In this document: in pieces, positions 32,179-43,744 of the stretch | Position numbering within the stretch: position 1 is the first letter of the stretch | Layout: each line of letters starts with the position of its first letter | Assembly (NCBI RefSeq): GCF_036320965.1 | Contig: NC_092234.1 | Coordinates: forward strand, 48,135,954-48,199,953 | Length of the DNA stretch: 64,000 bases | DNA from: Panulirus ornatus | Taxonomy: Eukaryota > Arthropoda > Malacostraca > Decapoda > Palinuridae | Reading direction: 5' to 3' | The notes under the pieces: generated by a model | Seen by the model: the letters and a program-made list of their open reading frames with translations, nothing else | Databases searched by the model: none | Told to the model about the DNA's origin: nothing | Made by a program: the position numbers and the translations under genes

Positions 32179-32929
32179 CTCTCTCTCTCCCCTCTATCTG
32201 GAGGAGCGGGAAATTTTGTTTTTCTTTTTTCCAATAAAAAAGGTATGTTGTTCGGGGTGGCCCATCGCAAGTCGGTGTTTACACCTTCCTCTCTCTCTCT
32301 CCCCCTTCCCCCCCACCTCTCTCTTTTCCTCTCTCCCCCTCTCTCTCCTCCTGGGGGAGCGGGAACTTTTTTTTTTAAATGCAAAAGAAAAGTAGTTCTC
32401 AGGGTGGCCCATCCCCAAGTCTTTGTTTTTTACCCCTTTCTTTTGGGTTTTTCTGGGGTCTTGGGGAAAATGGGGTTTTATCATACTTAATCTAGAAAGA
32501 TGAACAAAAGGATGATTTTCCACTACGACCCGTAACGGAGATGTGCTGTGTAGGGCACTTGTGGGATGTTTGGGACTACTGTACGTCCCACTAGGGGGAT
32601 GTTTGGGGACTACTGAACGCCCCCCCTAGGGGGGATGTTTGGGACTACGGGAAACGTCCCCCTATGGGATAAATTGGGACAACGCAAAAACCCACTAGGG
32701 GGATGTTTGGGACTCTGTACATCCCCCTAGCGGGAAAATGTTTGGGACACGTCCATCCCACTAGGGGGAAAGTTTTGGGACTAATTTCATTCCCCTAGTG
32801 GGATGAAGGGCCCGTACGTCCCAAAAAGTGGGATGACGGGGAAAACCTGACTTTTAAATTGCTGACGAAGGAGACGAAGGGAAAGGAAGCCCCTGAAAGG
32901 GGGCCGGGGATTATATATGATGTTGGGTG

Positions 32930-33590
32930 CCCTTTGGTGGGGGTTGATGGTGGGAAAAAGGGGGTGGTGAGGGTGGTGGGGGGTGGTGGGGGATAAAGGT
33001 GGGTGATGATGGGTGGGGGTGATGTTGGTGGGGGGGAGGGATGGGGGTGTTGGTGTTTATGCCCAGGGGTGATGAAATGAAAAAGTGGGTGATGATGGTG
33101 GTTTTTTGGTGATAAATAACGATGGGGGTGAGAAGGGGGTGGTGGTGAGGGATAAAGGGTGGTAGAGGTGAAGGGGTGTGGGGTTGGATAAGGGTTTGGT
33201 GGTGTAAATTGGAAGGGGGTTTGATGTTTGGTTTGGGGGGGAAAAGAGGGGGGGGAATGATGGTGGGGGGTGGGGTGGGGGAAGGTGGGGGGTGATGATG
33301 GTGGTTTTGGGGAAAAATGGTGGGGGGTGGGGGATGAGGGTTTGGTTTTTTTGGGTTGAGGGAATTGGTGGTGTTTGGGGGGTTGGATGAAAAAAGAAGT
33401 GGTGTGAGATGGAGGTGGGAGGAGGTTGGTGTAGGTGGAAAAGATGGGGGGTTGGGATGATGGTGGTGGGTGGGGGTGAATGTGGGGGGAAAAAGGGGGA
33501 TGGTGAAAGGTGGAAAATTAGGGTGGTTTGGGATGATGGGGGTTTTGGTGAGGATGAGGGGGATGATTTTGGGGGGGTGGTGGTGGGGGG
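32930..33590. repeat. Copy 2 GGT/GAT array, short and noisy
   Basis: GGTGGTGAGGGTGGTGGGGG-type sequence with inflated G runs and AAAA insertions. It corresponds to 23398-25870 but is only about 0.66 kb long. Confidence 0.8.
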
Positions 33591-36500
33591 AAGCGCGTGA
33601 GGAGTGCAGTCAGGAGGAGAGGTGAAGCTGGAGGAGTTGAGCAGCATGGTGGATGAGCTGCACTGGTGAGGTGGTGGGAGCTGAAGGTGTGATCAGCTGG
33701 ACGCGATGACGAGACGAGGAGTCAGCAGCAGGTTGGAGGAATCACAGGAGACGTGTGTGAGAGGAGCAGGTGTGAGTAGGTGGCAGCATGGTTGTCTAGA
33801 GTAGGACGAGAGGTAGCAGCAGTGATGAGGATCAGCCAGCAGGAGTGAGCAGCAGTATGGAGGTGTGCAGCAGGTGGGAAGCTGAAGTGTGGTCGAGGAG
33901 GAGGAGCTGCTGGGATGCAGCAGGTGATTGAGGATGAGGTGTTGCAGCTGGAGATGGTTGTCAGCAGGAGAGAAGATGAAGCATGTTGAGGAGCAGCAGG
34001 AGGAGCAGCAGGTAAGGGAGGACGGAGGAGGCACTTGGAGGTGGAGCATTGCAGTGTGGAAGGAGGAGAGCAGACCAGGAGTGAGTGGGAGGTAGCAGCT
34101 GGAGTGTAGTGAGCAGCCAGTAGGAAGGAGAGGAGGAGGAGTTTGCATCAGAGCTTAGTATGTAGTCAGCAGGAGGTGGTGCTGCAGGTGAGGGAGGAGT
34201 CTGCGCAGGTGGAGTAGCTGCTGGAGTGCAGCAGGAGGACGAGGTGTGTGGAGGAGCAGAGGAGGAGAAGCTGCATGAGAGGAGGAGCTGAAGGTTGTGG
34301 AGCATAGCAGCATGGAGGAGATCTGCCAGGAGGAGCAACTGGTGGTGGAGGTGGAGTGCTGCTGGAGAGGAGTCAAGCAGGTTGGAGGATAGCAGCAGGG
34401 GAGGAGAAGCAGGTGGACGAGGAGGAGGGAGCAGGAGGGAGCTGCTTGAGGTGTTGCTGCAGTGGGAAGTGGTGGTAGGTGCTTGCAGCTTTGAGTTGGA
34501 GCAGCAGCAGTGTGGCGATGCCCAGGTGGACTAGGAGCAGCAGGGAGGAGTGTGTCCTGCCTCGAGGAGGTGGAGCTGCAGGAGGTGGAGGTGAGAAGGG
34601 AGGAGTAGCATCATGAGACGAGATGCATAAGTGTTGGTGGGAGAGATTGGCAGCATGGAGGAGGAGAGACATGATGTAGGCAGAGGTGTTGGAGCTGCAG
34701 GAGGTAGGAAGGCAGAAGACAGGAGCAGGTGGTGGAGTAGCTAGCTGGAGGACAGAGGGGGGGGGGGTGTGGAGAGGGGGGGGGGGGGGGGGATGGTGAA
34801 GCTGGTGGTGGGTGCAGCAGTGTGGCGAGCTGCTGGAGTGGAGGACGTGGAGCTGAATGGTGGAGGATCCCAGCATGCAGGTGGAGGAGCACGCCAGTAT
34901 GAGGTGAAGCTGGTGGTCTAGGAAGGTGGTGGAGTGAGGAGGAGCGCATGGAGTGGAGCAGCAGCAGGTGTGGAGCAGCAGCAGGAGGAGCGTCTAGGTG
35001 AGGACGTGGATGGAGGAGCAGCAGCCAGGAGTGAGTCTAGCAGCATGTGAGGATGATCAGCATGTTGTGATGGAGGATGCAGCAGCATGTGAGCTGCAGC
35101 ATGAGGACAGTGCATTGAGGAGGTGCAGCATGATGTGGTGCAGCATGAGGACGATTAGGAGTGAGTGAGATTAGTCATCAGGAGAGTAGGAGGTGGAGCA
35201 GCAAGGGTTGAGTATGGGCCAGGAGGAGGATGAGCAGCTGGTGGAGGAGCGAATAAGGAGATTGAGTCATCAGTAGTTGGGGAGTATCATCGAGTTTTTA
35301 CTATTAGGGCAGCAGAGGTGGAGGAGCAGCAGTTAGGAGGATGCATGTAGCAGGTAGGTGTGAGCCCTGGGGCTTGAGGATGAAGCAGGTGTACTAGGAG
35401 ATCACAGAGTATGGTGGAGTCATCATTGAGGTACTGAGATGTAGCCGCAGGATAGTATTGATGGCAGTTGGAGTGAGGAGCATCAAGGAGATTATCAGCA
35501 GGAGGAGGTGGAGGAGTGCATTCAGGTATGGTAGGATCATGGACAGAGTTAGGAGTCAGCCAGGAGGGTGAGATGCTGCAGGAGAGGAGGAGAGCAGCAG
35601 GGTGTGAATGTAGTAGCATCAGGTGAGGTAGGTATGCATGCACAGGAGTGTGGAGTAATGCGCCTCGCAGGAGGAGGAGCAGCAGTAGGATCGAGGAGGT
35701 GGAGGATGGAGGTAGGAGCGGTGAGTAGGAGGATCATGCAGGGAGATGGAGCAGCTGAGGATTTGGAGGCAGCTGTAGGTCGGTGTGAGAGCAGCAGGGT
35801 GGAGGCAGGCAGGAGGTGTATGAGATGGAGGAGCATTAGGAGGAGGATAGGAGCTGCATTATTGGAGTGAGCCAGCAGGATGAGATCAGCAGGTGGACGA
35901 GGAGGATGGAAGAGGAGCAGCAGGATTTAGCAGCAGGAGGAGGAGCTTCATGAGTAGAGGAGTCTGCATGAGGTGATTATCATCAGGTGTATGTATCATC
36001 AGGTGTATTTTATTGATCAGCAGGATGTAGTTGAGATCATGCTAGTGTTAGGAGCATGCAGGAGACGAGTATGAGTGGGAGGTGGAGGTGAGTCAGGTTG
36101 CAGTGAGTGTGAGGAGGAGCAGGTAGTAGGTGAGCAGCAGCGGGGACGAGGAGTGAGTGCAGGAAATGATGAAGCAGCAAGCAGCATGAGGAAACCAGTG
36201 AGGAGGAAGTCAGCATCAGGAGGAGGTACTGTCGCAGTGTGTCGAGCAGCTGTATTGGAGGTGGGAGGAGTAGTGGTAGCATGAGTGGAGGTAGTTGCAA
36301 CCAGGAGATGGCTGCATCAGGAGGTGGAGCAGCGCATGAGGAGGAGCAGCAAGAATGTAACAGAGGATATGAGTTATGATGAGAGAAGCACCATGGATGA
36401 TCACCTGGAGGAGGTAGCATCTGGAGACGAGAGATGATGCATGGAGGATGTGCAGCAGCATTATGAGCAGCATTGATGTACTATGATGGATGAGGTAGCT

Positions 36501-38930
36501 TGCAGGAGGATGAGTGCATCATGTATGGATAGTCAGCAGGTAGGAGGTTCATGTGGATGTAGAGCAGCATGATGGTGTGAGGAGTGATCATCCCATGAGT
36601 GAGGAGCATCCTGCATGGTGGAGCAAGCCGTGAGTGACGATTAGTTATGATTAGCATGCTGTGTTAGTAGTATCATCTGTATGTCTTGTGAGGTATGAGC
36701 ATGAAGGAGGTAGTAGGTATGCATCAGTCCATTAGTATGAGCAGTCAGCCGGATAGTTGATGCATGCATGTAGTGTATATAATGAGAGTATCTATGCAGA
36801 GTTGTATTAGTAGCAGCCATGTTGAGGTGGAGCATCATGAGGACTAGGAGTGATGGTTTCAGTGGTAGGAGCAGCTGGATGAGGATGAGTCGAGCATGTG
36901 TAGGAGGAGCAGCTATCAGTATTAGCAGCTTGAGACGAGGAGGTGGAGGAGAATCTGTAGGATTGAGCAGCAGGAATGTTGAGGAGCAGCATGGAGGAGA
37001 GAAGCAGGAGTGTAGAGAGGAGCATGCAGTGTGGACGAGGAGGAGTAGGAGCAGCAGCTGGAGGATGCAAGCAATTAGGAGATCAGCATGAGTGTTGAGC
37101 ATCAGGAGGTCGAGGAGGTGGAGTGATGCTTGGCAGTGGTGAGAGGATGCATGTCGCAGTTGTGAGTCGCAGCAGGAGTGATGAGCAGCAGACGAGGAGG
37201 AAGCTGCAGGAGGGTGAGCGCAGCATGAGGCAAGGTTGTGACGAGTGAGGAGTCAGCAGTAGGATTGAGCAGCATGAGGAGGAGGATCAGCATGGAGAGG
37301 AAGGCATCAGGTTGACTAGTATGATGCATCAGTAGGATGTGCATCCAGTGTAGGTGTAGGAGCAGCATGATATCATCATTGTGATTACTATATTTTGATG
37401 AGCAGCTGGAGGAGTGGGCAGCATGGTTGAGTATGGAGCATCTGGATGACTATGGAGTTATGAGCCAGGAGGAGGAGTCTGCAGGTAGTAGTTAGGCATG
37501 CAGGAGGACTATGAGTAGAGCATGTCAGAGGTGATGGATCAGCAGTGTTGGTCTAGGTTGTGAGGTGCAGCAGGCAGTGAGGATCAGCAGGAGGACGAGG
37601 AGGAGCAGTCGGGATGTATGCAGGTATTTATGCATCAGCTGGAGGATTACGAGTAGGAGGAATGCAGGAAGCGGAACGGAGCAGTTGGATGAAGTTACAT
37701 CGGGTTAGTGTGGGAACCCCCCCGAGGAGGAGTCAGTCTTTAGCTTATTCATCATTAGTACGAGGAGTAGCAGCTTGATGCGTGCTGTGTAGGTGCAGTC
37801 AGGGCAGGAGGAAGTACGATGGATAGTGAGTCAGTAGTGAGTGAGCATGCATAGGAGAGGTGTGAATATGCAGCAGTATGACGAAGGAGAGCATGCAGTA
37901 TAGAGCTTCAGGAGTACTGAGGTAGTCGGAGCAGGAGGAGTAGCAGCAGTGAGTGAGGATCAGTCTGCAGTTAGGAGCAGCAGGAGAGTAGGAGGGAGAA
38001 GCAGGAGGATGTGAGCAGCGTAGGACTAGATAGGAGTATGGAGTCATCAGGTATGTAGAGTAGAGCAGGCAGATGAGGAGCAGCCGTGGATACTATGAAG
38101 CAGTCTAGTTGATTATTGAGTAGTCGGCGGAGGTGCAAGCAGGAGCTGTGAGGTAGCAGTGAGCAGCGAGTAGCATGATGAGTAGCAGCCAGCAGCTGTA
38201 GAAGATCAGCATGGAGGAGTTAGGAGCAGCCAGTGAGGAGTATGCATGCAGATGTCAGTGAGGAGTTTATCAGTCAGTAGGAGGAGGTAATCAGCAGTAG
38301 CAGCCTGAGCATGAGTGTATCATGCAGGTAGTGAAGCAGTGAAGGAGGAGTAGCAGTCAGCGTGTCTTTGATGCATCATAGATTAGTGAATCATCAGTGA
38401 TGTATGTAGCATGCATCATTAGAGAGGAGTCATCATGGACATCAGGAGCAGGAGTATGCAATGTGGAGAGCAGCATGATGTCGAGGAGGATTGAGATCTT
38501 GAGCAAGCATCAGCATTGAGTGAGCAGCATGAGGAGTGATCAGCAGTTGTAGGACGATGGTGAGATGCAGTAAGAGCACCTGAACTGTTATGAGTCAGTG
38601 TTATGGATCATCATGGATCAGCCGCGCATTAGCATGCAGCAGGGCAGGAGCAGCACAGTTCATCATGATTGATTAGCCATGTGAGCAGTGATGTGGTAGT
38701 AGGAGCATCAGTATCGATTATCAGCAGTCTGGTAGCAGCATGTGTGAGCAGGTAGCAGGATGTTGAGGAGCTGAGCTTAAGCATAGAGTAGGAAGGATGC
38801 ATGCAGTGATCAGGAGCATCATCATCAGTTAATCATTATGCAAGGATTAGAGAGTGTCCGCAGTGAGTAGCCAGCCTGCAGGAAGTAGGAGACCCGGAGT
38901 GCAGGTGCACGGCAGGGAGCATGAGTAGTA
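33591..38930. repeat. AGG/AGC degenerate trinucleotide array, ~5.3 kb
   Basis: AGGAGGAGCAGCATGAGGAG-type words fill the place taken by the ATT/ATC array in copy 1. Stretches with ATTAGTATCATC survive near 36650, 37370 and 38400. The words match copy 1 if T is replaced by G. Pro/Leu/His/Ser-rich frames on the minus strand are artefacts. No gene recognised. Confidence 0.8.
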
Positions 38931-38939
38931 GGAGAAGGC

Positions 38940-39960
38940 GCCAGCCTCCACTCCAGCAGGGCGAAAGACGTCACCCCCCCCCCTCCATCAGCCCCCCCTC
39001 CACCATACCCCCACCAATGCCCCAGGCCAACCCACTATGACCAACCATCCACCCAGCACCTCACCCACCCCTATGGCCCCGCCCCGCCCCCCCCGCCCCG
39101 CCCCGCCACACTGACTGACACCCTCCCCAGATCTTCCCCCACCCTTCCCCCCCCCCCCCCTTTTAACCCCCCACTTATTCCCCCCCCCCCTTTTCCCCCC
39201 TTTCCCCCCCCCCCCCCTTTTAAGGGGGGGGGGGGAGCTGCCCCCCCTTGGCTGGGGCCCGCCCCGGGGTAAAAAGGGTCAAATTTTTCAAAACCCGAGT
39301 TAGCGGGGGGGCGGGGGGGGGGCTGGGGGGGGAAGGGGGGGGTTATGATGAACCTAAACCCCTCCCCCTCACCACCCTCTCCCCCTCTCTCCACTCCCTC
39401 CTCCTCTCACCCCAGGGATGCAGAAACCCCCCCAACGCCACAGACGCCGGCGCGGGGGCAGACCCAAACACAAGGTTCATCAGGCAGCCACATACATGTG
39501 TGTGTGGGGGTTGTGGTTTGTGTGGTTTGAGGGGAGTGGGGGTGGGGGGGGGGGAGGGAGAGGGCCCCGAAGCGAAATCCCCCCCCTAGGCAGGTGCCGT
39601 GTGGGGGTGGGGGGGTGTTGGGGTGTGTGGGGGGGAAGGGGAAAGGGAGAATGACGCTCCCCCCCCTGGGGAGAGAGAGAAAAGAGAGAGAGAGAGAGAG
39701 AGAGAGGGGAGAGCCCAACCCACGGGTTTTTTTTGCCAAAACGCGTTTTGGGAAATTTTACGCTACCGGTCGAAAAATCCAAAAAATCAAAGCTTCTACT
39801 ATCTATTTATCTAAACTAAACTATAAAAAACTAACTTTTCTTCTACAAAAATCAGCAACTATCTATTTTATCTATCTAAAATTTTTTTATCTATCATCTA
39901 ATATCACTATCTATCTTCGTCCCAAAAAAAAAGGGGCCCCCCCGGGCACCAAAAGGGATG
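38940..39960. other. Copy 2 C-rich and mixed block, noisy
   Basis: Counterpart of 29080-30125 with greatly lengthened C, G, A and T runs. Includes (GA)n near 39672-39708 and a CTAT tract. No gene. Confidence 0.7.
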
Positions 39961-40004
39961 CGGGACAGAACTCGCATTTGTTGGGTTGACGTGACCAACT
40001 CAAC

Positions 40005-40567
40005 CAGCCAGCTGGTCTACTAACACCCAGATGGTCTACTAACACCCAGCTGGTCTACTAACACCCAGCTGGACTTCTAACGTCCAGCTGGTCTATTAAC
40101 GTCCAGCTGGTCTACTAACACCCAGATGGTCTACTAACACCCAGCTGGTCTACTAACACCCAGCTGGACTTCTAACGTCCAGCTGGTCTATTAACGTCCA
40201 GCTGGTCTACTAATAACACCCAGGTGGTCTACTAACAAACACCCAGCTGGTATACTAACACCCAGCTGGTCTGCTAACGTCCAGCTGGTCTACTAACGTC
40301 CAGCTGGTCTACTAATAACACCCAGGTGGTCTACTAACAAACACCCAGCTGGTTTACTAACACCCAGCTGGTCTGCTAACGTCCAGCTGGTCTACTAACG
40401 TCCAGCTGGTCTACTAACACACAGCTGGTCTACTAACGTCCAGCTGGTCTGTTAACGTCCAGCTGGTCTACTAACGTCCAGCTGGTCTGCTAACGTCCAG
40501 CTGGTCTACTAACGTCCAGCTGGTCTACTAACACCCAGCTGGTCTACTAACGTCCAGCTGGTCTACT
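40005..40567. repeat. 19-bp minisatellite, clean copy, about 29 units
   Basis: The unit is CAGCTGGTCTACTAACGTC, with ACACC-ending and ATAACACCCAGGTGG variants. Block patterns recur: the run containing ATAACACCCAGGTGG appears twice, about 110 bp apart. Confidence 0.96.
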
Positions 40568-40574
40568 TTCAGTT

Positions 40575-40847
40575 GCATGATAATGTTAACAATTATCAAC
40601 ATGTTAATGTGGCTCTTTAACTTACCATGTGTATGATGTAGACATGTTTATATACGGGTTATAATCTCATGTGGTGCATTGGGTCAGCCTTCATCTGATG
40701 CACCAGAGATCCCCAGTGAGGCTGGGTGTTCAGTACGGGCCCGCCTGGGTTCGAATTTTGGGAGCGGCATTCGGCCCACATCCAACCCAGGGGTAGTTTT
40801 TATTCTGCTCTCGAGGCTGGTCGATAGATAGGTACCTGGCAGAAGCT

Positions 40848-40855
<8 letters not shown>
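40575..40855 (+). mobile_element. SINE-like element with tRNA-type boxes
   Basis: TGGTGCATTGGGTCAGCC (near 40671) resembles a pol III A-box region. GCCTGGGTTCGAATTTT (near 40744) contains a B-box match, GGTTCGAAT. The body follows with GGTCGATAGATAGGTACCTG. A related body occurs at 54395-54465 (GGTCGGGAAATGGGTACCTG) in unrelated surroundings, which shows dispersal. It ends in (TA)n. I infer a tRNA-derived SINE; exact limits are uncertain. Confidence 0.6.
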
Positions 40856-41194
<339 letters not shown>

Positions 41195-41282
41195 GAGTAA
41201 AGACATGGTACAAACACACAAGGTTAAGAGATGAGGCAACACTAGTGTCAAACTCTCTCCCCGTAACACGTAAATGGAAAAT

Positions 41283-41327
<45 letters not shown>
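41283..41327. repeat. (CA)n microsatellite
   Basis: About 22 CA units, preceded by non-repetitive 41191-41282 without a gene. Confidence 0.96.
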
Positions 41328-41328
<1 letters not shown>

Positions 41329-41426
41329 CACACACCTGCCCCTGGTACTTCACAACCATCATTCTCAGAAGGACGTTCACGGCGCCCCATCGCCCGGCCT
41401 GTCATTACCTGTGTCTCCCAGAAAAC

Positions 41427-41715
41427 GAACCAGGTGGCTGAGAGACGTGCCCTTGTACCGGTCTACCAGGTGGCTGAGAGACGTGCCCTTGTACCGGTCT
41501 ACCAGGTGGCTGAGAGACGTGCCCTTGTACCGGTCTACCAGGTGGCTGAGAGACGTGCCCTTGTACCGGTCTACCAGGTGGCTGAGACGTGCCTTGTACC
41601 GGTCTACCAGGTGGCTGAGAGACGTGCCCTTGTACCGGTCTACCAGGTGGCTGAGACACGTGCCCTTGTACCGGTCTACCAGGTGGCTGAGACGTGCCTT
41701 GTACCGGTCTACCAG
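41427..41715. repeat. 36-bp minisatellite, about 8 copies
   Basis: The unit is GTGGCTGAGAGACGTGCCCT plus TGTACCGGTCTACCAG, with a 33-bp variant lacking part of GAGAGACG. Twelve codons per unit keep frames open. Confidence 0.96.
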
Positions 41716-42066
41716 GTGTGTGGGTGCAGTGCTGGTCTACCAGGTGTGTGGGAAGTGTTGGTCTGCCAGGTGTGTGGGGTAGTGGTGGTCCACCAGGTGT
41801 GTGGGGTAGTGGTGGTCTGCCAGGTGTGTGGGGTAGTGGTGATCTACCAGGTGTGTGGGGTAGTGGTGGTCCACCAGGTGTGTGGGGTAGTGGTGGTCTG
41901 CCAGGTGTGTGGGGTAGTGGTGGTCTGCCAGGTGTGTAGGGTAGTGGTGGTCTACCAGGTGTTTAGGGTAGTGGTGGTCTACCAGGTGTGTAGGGTAGTG
42001 GTGGTCTACCAGGTGTGTGGGGTAGTGGTGGTCTACCAGGTGTGTAGGGAGTGGTGGTCTACCAGG
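41716..42066. repeat. 27-bp minisatellite, about 13 copies
   Basis: The unit is GTGTGTGGGGTAGTGGTGGT plus CTACCAG, with CTGCCAG and CCACCAG variants. It follows the 36-bp array with no spacer and shares CTACCAGGTG with it. Confidence 0.95.
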
Positions 42067-43460
42067 TGTGTGGGTGGTGGAAGCCTACCAGGTGTGTGTG
42101 GGTATTAGAAGCCTACCAGGTGTGTGTGGGTAGTGGAAGCCTACCAGGTGTGTGTGGGTAATGGAAGCCTACCAGGTGTGTGTGGGTAGTGGAAGCCTAC
42201 CAGGTGTGTGTGGGTAATGGAAGCCTACCAGGTGTGTGTGGGTAATGGAAGCCTACCAGGTGTGTGTGGGTAGTAGAAGCCTACCAGGTGTGTGTGGGTG
42301 GTGGAAGCCTACCAGGTGTGTGTGGGTAGTGGAAGCCTACCAGGTGTGTGTGGGTAATGGAAGCCTACCAGGTGTGTGTTGGTAGTGGTAGCCTACCAGG
42401 TGTGTGTGGGTGGTGGAAGCCTACCAGGTGTGTGTGGGTAGTAGAAGCCTACCAGGTGTGTGTGGGTAGTGGAAGCCTACCAGGTGTGTGTGGGTAGTGG
42501 AAGCCTACCAGGTGTGTGTGGGTAGTAGAAGCCTACCAGGTGTGTGTGGGTAATGGAAGCCTACCAGGTGTGTGTGGGTAATGGAAGCCTACCAGGTGTG
42601 TGTGGGTAGTGGAAGCCTACCAGGTGTGTGTGGGTAATGGAAGCCTACCAGGTGTGTGTGGGTAGTAGAAGCCTACCAGGTGTGTGTGGGTAATGGAAGC
42701 CTACCAGGTGTGTGTGTGGGTAATGGAAGCCTACCAGGTGTGTGTGGTAGTGGTAGCCTACCAGGTGTGTGGGTAATGGAAGCCTACCAGGTGTGTGTGG
42801 GTAGTAGAAGCCTACCAGGTGTGTGTGGGTAATGGAAGCCTACCACGTGTGTGTGGGTAATGGAAGCCTACCAGGTGTGTGTGGGTAGTGGTAGCCTACC
42901 AGGTGTGTGTGGGTAGAGGAAGCCTACCAGGTGTGTGTGGGTAGTAGAAGCCTACCAGGTGTGTGTGGGTGGTGGAAGCCTACCAGGTGTGTGTGGGTGG
43001 TGGAAGCCTACCAGGTGTGTGTGGGTAGTAGAAGCCTACCAGGTGTGTGTGGGTAATGGTAGCCTACCAGGTGTGTGTGGGTAGTAGAAGCCTACCAGAT
43101 GTGTGGGGGTAGTGGAAGCCTACCAGGTGTGTGTGGGTAGTAGAAGCCTTACCAGGTATGTGGGAGTAGAGGAAGCCTACCAGGTATGTGTGGGTAATGG
43201 AAGCCTACCAGATGTGTGGGGGTAGTGGAAGCCTACCAGGTGTGTGTGGGAGTAGAGGAAGCCTACCAGGTGTGTGTGGGTAGTAGAAGCCTTACCAGGT
43301 ATGTGGGAGTAGAGGAAGCCTACCAGGTGTGTGTGGGTAATGGAAGCCTACCAGATGTGTGGGGGTAGTGGTAGCCTACCAGGTGTGTGTGGGTAATGGA
43401 AGCCTACCAGGTGTGTGTGGGTAGTGGAAGCCTACCAGGTGTGTGTGGGTAGTGGAAGCC
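42067..43460. repeat. 28-bp minisatellite, about 50 copies
   Basis: The unit is GTGTGTGTGGGTAGTGGAAG plus CCTACCAG, with GTAATGG, GTAGTAG and GTGGTGG variants. It continues from the 27-bp array. Late units (43140-43370) carry ATGTGGGAGTAGAGG blocks repeated as a group about 130 bp apart. Confidence 0.97.
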
Positions 43461-43504
43461 CAGAAACACCTTCAGAGTAGCTGAGCCAATAGTTCCATGT
43501 GGTG

Positions 43505-43620
43505 TGGGGGGGAGTGGAGTGTCGTCCAGGAGGTGGAGGAGGAGGTGGAGGAGGTGGAGGAAGGAGGAGGAGGAGGTGGAGGAAGGAGGAGGAGGAGGTG
43601 GAGGAGGAAGGAGGAAGGTG
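43505..43620. repeat. GGAGGT/GGA tract
   Basis: GGAGGTGGAGGAGGAGGTGG-type purine-rich sequence. 43620-43740 is non-repetitive. Confidence 0.85.
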
Positions 43621-43744
43621 AAAGTCCCAGCTGGGGGAGTGGCCCGGCACCAGGAGCAACGGGAGAGTACATGTACACTGGCCGGGGTGGATGTGGGTGT
43701 ACGGCCTGGCCAGGGTTGGCTGGGTGGGTGGGTCATAGGAAGGT

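Noticed and set aside
33057..37102. Several Pro/Leu/Ser/His-rich minus frames of 100-196 codons
   Set aside because: All lie in the noisy trinucleotide array, where translation has no meaning.
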